Below the pieces are notes generated by a model that worked only from the letters and a program-made list of their open reading frames with translations, had not been told where the DNA came from and ran no database searches. Of a DNA stretch of 64,000 bases, positions 58,201-64,000 are shown one piece after another. Location: the NCBI RefSeq assembly GCF_000764305.2, contig NW_025936416.1:124001-188000 (forward strand), written 5' to 3'. Source of the stretch: Hyalella azteca (Eukaryota > Arthropoda > Malacostraca > Amphipoda > Hyalellidae). The position numbers and the translations under genes were made by a program. How positions within the stretch are numbered: the first letter of the stretch is position 1; the number at the start of each line of letters is the position of its first letter.

Positions 58201-59944
58201 TCGCGTGTAATTCTTTACTATAATTAGAACCACAATGTGAGCACGGCCACTCCGATATATATGATGCCTGGGCAGCATATAAATATGGATGAGGAATTTT
58301 TTGTGTTTTCATTCATAATTGTTCGTATATCCAACGCTAATATTGTTCAAGCAGTGCTGTGAAATTTCGTGTGGTTTAAAATAAAAAGTATCTGATATTC
58401 ACCCTAAAAAATATGTCCAATTTAATGCCAGTCAAAGGAAGCAACGTGCGTCATGAAAGTATTCATGTAAGCGCAGGGTTAAACTCAGCGTTCAACCACG
58501 CGCTTACGAAATATCTGATAAAACTGATATTAATTTAAAACAACCAATTCACGATTAGTGTTCGTGCATCGGTTATTATGTATATTGAGATGAATTCTAA
58601 CGCTATACATATCTTCTATTCATAGCTTTTAACATTAATCCACACTATTTCCGAGCCCCTACAGTTATTCAATCATAAGACCTTGATATATACAAGAAGG
58701 AAAATTCTTAGCATAAATTTGATATAATTATTTGTCGGCATTATGTCCACTTGAGAATTCAGGAAACTCTTATGAACGCGATTCAATTTAGCACACTACG
58801 AAAGGCTAGCATGTCAAAAAATATGCGAGTTCTGGAATCTGCCAATGATTTTAGTGGAGGATACCGGAATTACTGCATGCTTGCATTCTCTCGTCGGTGC
58901 TTGCAAGTTCAGACAACATCAGTTGTAACAGCAAATTATTGCTCGTAAGATCATTTGCTTATGCTTGCAAATTGATAGACTTATGCCAGTCATGCATGCA
59001 ATAAATTTTACGACCAGTCATGAAATTGCTTGAGGTCCATGAAGTAGGGACCGTAAGCGACTACAGAATTATACCTTCTAGTCTAAAATCGGACCGATTT
59101 CGTCACAATTCTGGACATAGAAAGTTTTAAAATCGGGACCATTATATAATTTGAACAAGATCTTGTCTCACTTAATGCAAGATCTTCGCTATCAAAAGTG
59201 GCTCCGACCTTTATTATCGCTCAAAAGATTCATGTGGGATCATGAAATAGGGATTGACTTGAGGAAAATCTCACTCCAATTTTGGATACTTTTCTATGTC
59301 ATTATTTGACAATCAATTCACTGATGTTCTTCTTGAAACACATTGACTTGAGAACTCCATGTAAAAACCGATGCAATTTTTAAAAGTCGATGTTAAATGT
59401 CATGGAATAAATTTTGTTATCTAGATTTACACGAGTTTTTACATCATTTTGCAATGTTGGATTTTTTATCCCTCTAACCAGTGTCCCCTGCAATGGGCGG
59501 TCCTAACGTCTCTATGTAAAATATTGTGAAGTTTTAATTACGATTGGTAGTGGTATTCTGAGTGATTGAATTCTATTTCCCCATCAAGTGTGTATTCGTA
59601 TAGTGAATTTTACACAAATAAAAACGAAACTGTTCGCCTTCGATCACTCCACATTTACTTGTCGCTTCTAGACACTAATAAAATAAAGTATTTTAAAACG
59701 ATATTATATAAAATTACACTTCTGTTACCTTTTCATACGGTATTCGTATGAGCCAAATCTTTGAGGTCAAGACTCTTCCATGCGGATTTCTCGCTCAAGT
59801 AGCTTCTTTCTCAGTCATAAATAAGAGAAGAATTACAAGTGTCTCTTGGCCGAGCTTTAGTGCATGGGCGACTTACCGTATCAACCTCAGTATCAAGTAT
59901 AATTTTGTTGTTAACCTCGATACATAAAGATGCATTCCTCTCAG
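55297..59944. other. Mostly gene-free stretch
   Basis: Short frames only. The one at 55847-56062 (+) has a reasonable composition (RGTLFHEDVHCMLGWLMANS) but no supporting signals. Confidence 0.4.
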
Positions 59945-60380
59945 GGGATCTCCATAAAAAGAGACCAGTGGTCATATAACTCCTGGCTGAGGTCTTTCCT
60001 TGAATTTCAGAAAAGCATTTCGTTCTGGAGTGCACTTTTAATGGGCAATACTAGGTCGAATAGTCGCTGTTTATGCTCACTATCAGATGGAGGCTCTTAT
60101 TCCACTTCTGACACAAACCTCGCTCAAGTTTTTCCTAGGTGCTATTAGCAAATTATCTTAAAAGGCTTTAACTAGGACGAAGAAAAATAAATGAGGGTAA
60201 ATTGTGAATGTTAGTACCGAATCGAATGCGGATATTTCTTTAAATAGACGTGAACGATGCAAGTTTTTGAGTCAGATTACGTGTTCGACCTATAAAATAA
60301 CTTGATTCAAAATTCTATTCGCAAGCACGTGTATCGACGATGATTTTGAGACAAATGCCACATGGAACTCGATTCGGAAG
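59945..60380 (+). CDS. Candidate two-exon segment, unidentified
   Basis: Exon 1, 59945-60138: acceptor TGCATTCCTCTCAG, 64 open codons plus two bases, donor CCTAG|GTGCTA. It reads RDQWSYNSWLRSFLEFQK and later SLSDGGSYSTSDTNLAQVF. Exon 2, 60326-60380: acceptor TTCGCAAG, strong donor AAG|GTAAGT, reading TCIDDDFETNATWNSIRK with an N-glycosylation-type NAT. Exon 1 ends with two codon bases and exon 2 is open only with one leading base, so the phases fit. The intron would be 187 bases. The second acceptor is poor. Start and stop exons are not found. Confidence 0.3.
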
Positions 60381-60591
60381 GTAAGTTGTGTAACTATACC
60401 ATATAATCTTTCATTATAAACATGGATAGACGCAACTATCTAAAACACATCGTTCGTCTGTGCGCGCCTGAAAACAGATAAAATAAAGTAATAAACGATG
60501 ATTGGTTGAACTATTGTGATGAATGAAAGAAAAATATTACGATTTTAATTTTAATTACGATTTAATTTGTATTCTCTAACATGACAGCGGC

Positions 60592-60770
60592 AAACAGTGG
60601 CAGTAGAAATTGCAACGCATGTTCAGTTATTATCCTCTAACAATAGGGGCGTGCAAACAGTGGCAATGAAAATTGCAACGCATGTTCAGTTATTATCCTC
60701 TAATAATAGGGGCGTGCAAACATTGGCAATGAAAATTGCAACGCATGCACCTAAAATTGTTATCCTCCAA
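60592..60770 (+). repeat. 63-bp in-frame tandem repeat, about 2.8 copies
   Basis: The unit contains GTGGCAATGAAAATTGCAAC, GCATGTTCAGTTATTATCCT and CTAACAATAGGGGCGTGCAAACA. The period is 21 codons and one frame is open throughout (60597-60794), giving the peptide repeat AMKIATHVQLLSSNNRGVQT. It may be a repeat-coding exon or simply a minisatellite whose period is a multiple of three. Confidence 0.92.
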
Positions 60771-61667
60771 CAATATATCAAATACGGACAATGATGCTGG
60801 AACCGTTTGATGCAGGAACATTAATGTAAGCCGGTTTCAAGTAACAGGTTTCAGTGATAAGAAAGCGGGAATAAACCTGCCTCATGGCTTTCATTGTCGT
60901 CAAAAGAACTCAGTTAATAGTGGTTAGCGTTATTGATCTTGTTATGTTTCTGAATAATTATTATGTATAACAAGGTTCTTTAGCGGGAACTTAATCAAAG
61001 GTCAATATTTATTTACGCGATTACTTGCTACTAAAATTAAACTCAGTGGCGCCTCCAATAGCAACTTTGTAGAAGAAAACTGCAGATGAAACTCGCTGTT
61101 TCTCCTCCATGGAGTCTGCAAAGTAATAAATCCGTATAATTTAATATAATATAATCCGTAAATGACTGAGCCATTTTGATAACTATGCAACTTGTAGTTG
61201 CTACCGCTGAAGAATATAAAACTATCATATGGTTAACACCCGCACATGGTTGCTGTCAACTTGTGCCGAGCAACAGTCAGCCTGAATCTTCCGCAAGAAA
61301 GATTTAATATCGTGTGCAGTCTAACATGTCAAGCCCTACTACTTCCTACATGACAAACCATCAAGACCTCTCAGTAAGACTAAACTAATTTATTCTTGCA
61401 CATTCAGCAGCGAATCAAGCATCGTCGGCTCTTATAAATAGAATTTTGGTTGAATTAAAAATTTTTTACTCTTCACATTGCATTCACATTGCACCTTTCC
61501 CTCTTCAGCTTTTCCTCCTCCTAGGAGCATAATTTCAATATTTTCTTTCCGGGAAAAGTTGCAAAACAACATGTCCACTGTCCTAAAATATTACGGTATT
61601 ATTCACTACTCAAAATCTCGCAATTAAAGATGTTTGTAGCCCGGTTAAATATGAGAATAAATATTAA
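60771..61667. other. Gene-free stretch
   Basis: No supported gene or repeat. Confidence 0.45.
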
Positions 61668-62035
61668 CTAGTCTGCTTTCATGAGCGGAGTATAGGCTAC
61701 GGTTGAGCAAGTCAGAAAAATAAAAAATATCGAGCGGAGCTTAATTCCGAAATGGTGATAGAACATCAAAATTAACACCCAATGTTTCCGAAATGATTTA
61801 TCTAGTTTGACACTACAGTAGCATATGTAACATATTTTCGTTTCGCACAGCTTGCAAGGTGGAATTTCAGACGAGAATCTCTCACCTTGAGGACTGCCGG
61901 CATGTGACCCCTTTGAATAATTGTGCTTCATGGAGCAGGAGAAGATTTCCCACTCATTCAGCGAGGCGTGACGATGCCTGAGACACTTCATGCAAATGTG
62001 GACTGCCTTCCCGTAGCAGGAATTGGACGAGGTCT
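61668..62035 (-). CDS. Cys-rich candidate exon/frame, unidentified
   Basis: An open frame of 122 codons after an AG (TTTTTATTAGGGTAG). The first 150 bases (62035-61886) are 52% GC against an AT-rich background and end at a donor match CAAG|GTGAGA. Used as an exon, it would be symmetric (two leading bases, one trailing base). It encodes NSCYGKAVHICMKCLRHRH, then SLNEWEIFSCSMKHNYSKG. If not spliced, the frame continues with PPCKLCETKICYICYCS, giving several C-x2-C pairs reminiscent of metal binding, before becoming AT-rich and hydrophobic. No known zinc-finger spacing fits. It is the most protein-like single block in the window. Confidence 0.38.
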
Positions 62036-64000
62036 CTACCCTAATAAAAATTTAGAGTAGCGCATCAATGATTATAGGTCGCGCAATAAGTAGGACGCTA
62101 GATCTGCCAAAAATTGACAATAAAACATAAAATATAGAAAGTGACGAGTATTGGTGGCGCTCATCAATGAATCATCGATGATTTATAGGGTCTGAATCAT
62201 TGATGGCGCATTGCAGGCAAATCTCTTCTAAGCCACCGATAACCGTTTGCCCAAACAGCACAGTGCACGGAAGAATTTGCCACTGTAATTTATTTAACAT
62301 AGAAAGGTGTTATTGGGTTGTGGTTCATTTGAAACCATGACATCGTTCTGTGTGATTGGCTTTTAAGATTTCAATTCCTGTAACTCTAACGAATTCGGTA
62401 GGTACAAGCAAAACTGACACAGTGAAGCCATTTTGCATGTATCAGATTGCTCCTGATATAAATTGTCTGAGGAGCAATGAAAATTATTTGTTTAAATTAA
62501 GTTTTCCAGAAGATGATCCATGGCGATTTTTCAGGTTCACCTGATATATTGCGTAAATTTATGGCGAATATTGCATATGCACCAATTTGCTGGTGTTCGA
62601 AATATTGCGTTCGATTGAGACGAATTTATTGTATCATTAAGTATAAAGTGTATGGATCGATTAAGTGTGTTTCATAATATTTCTTATATTCTTAAGTTGC
62701 CGCCTTCATTTAAACTCTAAAGCCACGTTAACGTAGTCGAGAGCGGCTCGGCAGCTCTAAAGCGCAGCGAGCTAGTCGGGTAGGTAAAGACACAATTCAT
62801 ATCTGTTTGGAGCTTCTTTCCTACTGATCTTTACAAGGTCCTGCTTGAAATATGTACTTTACGGGTAATTTGCTTGTCAAAAAAGTATCTTCTTTTCGCA
62901 GAGGGATATGGGTATAAATTCGGCTATCGCTGACTTCAATAGAAAAATTGGATTATTTAGGGGAAAGTTTCTTAATGCCTATACCGTCAGATAATTATTT
63001 TGAGTTAAAGTCCACGTTTCTAATAAAGTGGTCTCGGAATCTTTTCTACGCATTAGATTAAAGACTTTGCCATAGAAAATTAGTGACACAAAGTGATGAC
63101 GGTATTTAGAGCCCAACATTTCAAGATCATCGCAAATGGTACTCTGATAATTTGTTCCTGCTACATGTCTGACATAGTTAGTTGTACTGTCTTGGTGGAT
63201 TTGCATACGCAGCCTCGGAATGGTGATTGTATGGAGCAATATTCGTAAATGCATATGCATCGGATGTGGAACAACAGGAAAAATTTTTATTTCCATTTGA
63301 AATGTGACCATCGGTATGCTCGTATATATAGATGCGCCACCGATGCTATTGGGCAGTATTGTGTAATGGGAACACAGACCGGACACGCCATATATGCCGC
63401 ATCGATACGTCATTGGTGTTCCACCTATAATTTCCACCTATAGCCACCAATAATCACCGATGCTCCACCAATAATTATTATTTGGGTAAAACTCGTCCAT
63501 ACTTTTCTCGCGAAATTGTATATATTTGTACATATGCTATAGTCATACATATGCACAGGAAGCATTTAAATGATGTCTATCTCTCGGTCTTCTCATTGGC
63601 TTTCAGAATATATACTATGGCACGTCTTGGACTTTTGAATGGAAAGATCTACCATTAGATAAATTCAGATGAACATATATTCAGTCATTGCTGAGGTCCT
63701 TGGCGAAGTCTGATTCGAATTAAATTAAATTATGAATTAAATAAAAATAAAAAATCATATTCGATATGAAGGTACTATAACGTTGACATGATATAGAATG
63801 CATTTGTTCTTCAGAAATAATTAAAGCATTTTGTTAGAATTAGCCTTAGGACTTGATAAATAGACTTTTCATCGCCCACAGAAAACATTTCAACGAAGCG
63901 TGGTGACCCTCATGCACACATGAATATTTTGAGTGCGCTCGAGACGTTACAATGGTCGGAGGGACACGGGCTAATTGTTTTTACTGGTCAAAATCAGGAC
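62036..64000. other. Mostly gene-free stretch
   Basis: A short GC-rich patch at 62720-62790 ends near a donor-like GGTAG|GTAAAG. The 152-codon frame at 62979-63437 (-) has His/Ile/Thr-rich, patternless composition and is not called. Confidence 0.4.

Noticed and set aside
62979..63437. 152-codon open frame, minus strand
   Set aside because: Overlaps a short ACCAATAAT-type repeat at its start and has His/Ile/Thr-rich, patternless composition. A plus-strand frame overlaps it. Not supported as a gene.
1..64000. CRISPR array, prokaryotic defence or phage system
   Set aside because: Tandem arrays here have no unique spacers between conserved repeats, and there are no Cas-like, integrase or operon-like genes. 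The DNA is eukaryotic in character.
1..64000. tRNA and rRNA genes
   Set aside because: A search by eye for B-box-like GGTTCGANNCC and for rRNA core motifs on both strands found nothing convincing. A covariance-model scan would be decisive.

Overview
The window looks like AT-rich nuclear DNA from an animal, probably an arthropod. There are no bacterial-style operons and no long reading frames. The longest open frame is about 150 codons. Most of the sequence is low-complexity, intron-like or intergenic DNA full of tandem repeats and short non-autonomous transposable elements. No protein of known family could be named with confidence. There is no CRISPR array, rRNA gene, recognisable tRNA gene, integrase or other prokaryotic system. 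The arthropod guess rests on overall texture only and is weak.

The sequence is a draft short-read assembly and carries its artefacts. Two intact 38-bp palindromic Nextera mate-pair junction adapters remain in it (10176-10213 and 31073-31110), along with a 61-base N run (30982-31042) and a single N (8763). The sequence on both sides of the second adapter matches, in swapped order, two points 0.67 kb apart near 22.4-23.0 kb. That is what a circularised mate-pair fragment looks like when read across its junction, so part of 31.04-31.26 kb is probably not real chromosome order.

Layout: 0-10 kb holds minisatellites (27-bp at 1-260, 26-bp at 6267-6672, 77-bp at 8764-9050), a GC-richer block at 2.64-3.85 kb and two copies of a GGGGCC-ended MITE. 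10-20 kb holds a second inverted-repeat element split by an adapter, a 96-bp tandem duplication, another MITE copy next to a GC-rich open frame (15.2-15.7 kb), and a dispersed 0.3-kb repeat (18.5 kb). 20-27 kb holds a compound tandem repeat, a good candidate exon (21873-21954), a block duplicated at 31 kb, a run of very small candidate exons (24.85-25.70 kb) and a 0.37-kb tandem duplication. 27-36 kb holds the gap, adapter and duplication area, two MITE copies and three minisatellites. 36-43 kb holds several GC-richer islands with short open frames on both strands and a fold-back element (38750-39052). 43-55 kb is mostly desert with simple repeats, ending in a 332-bp tandem duplication that carries a MITE. 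55-64 kb holds a pair of phase-compatible candidate exons (59945-60380), a 63-bp in-frame repeat and a Cys-rich open frame (61668-62035, minus).

The coding calls are hypotheses from reading frame, base composition and splice-site quality. By a rough mental estimate, good splice-site pairs bracketing a short open frame should occur several times by chance in this much AT-rich DNA. The best-supported content is the repeat and transposon inventory and the adapter artefacts. The most interesting biological hypothesis is the micro-exon series at 24.85-25.70 kb.
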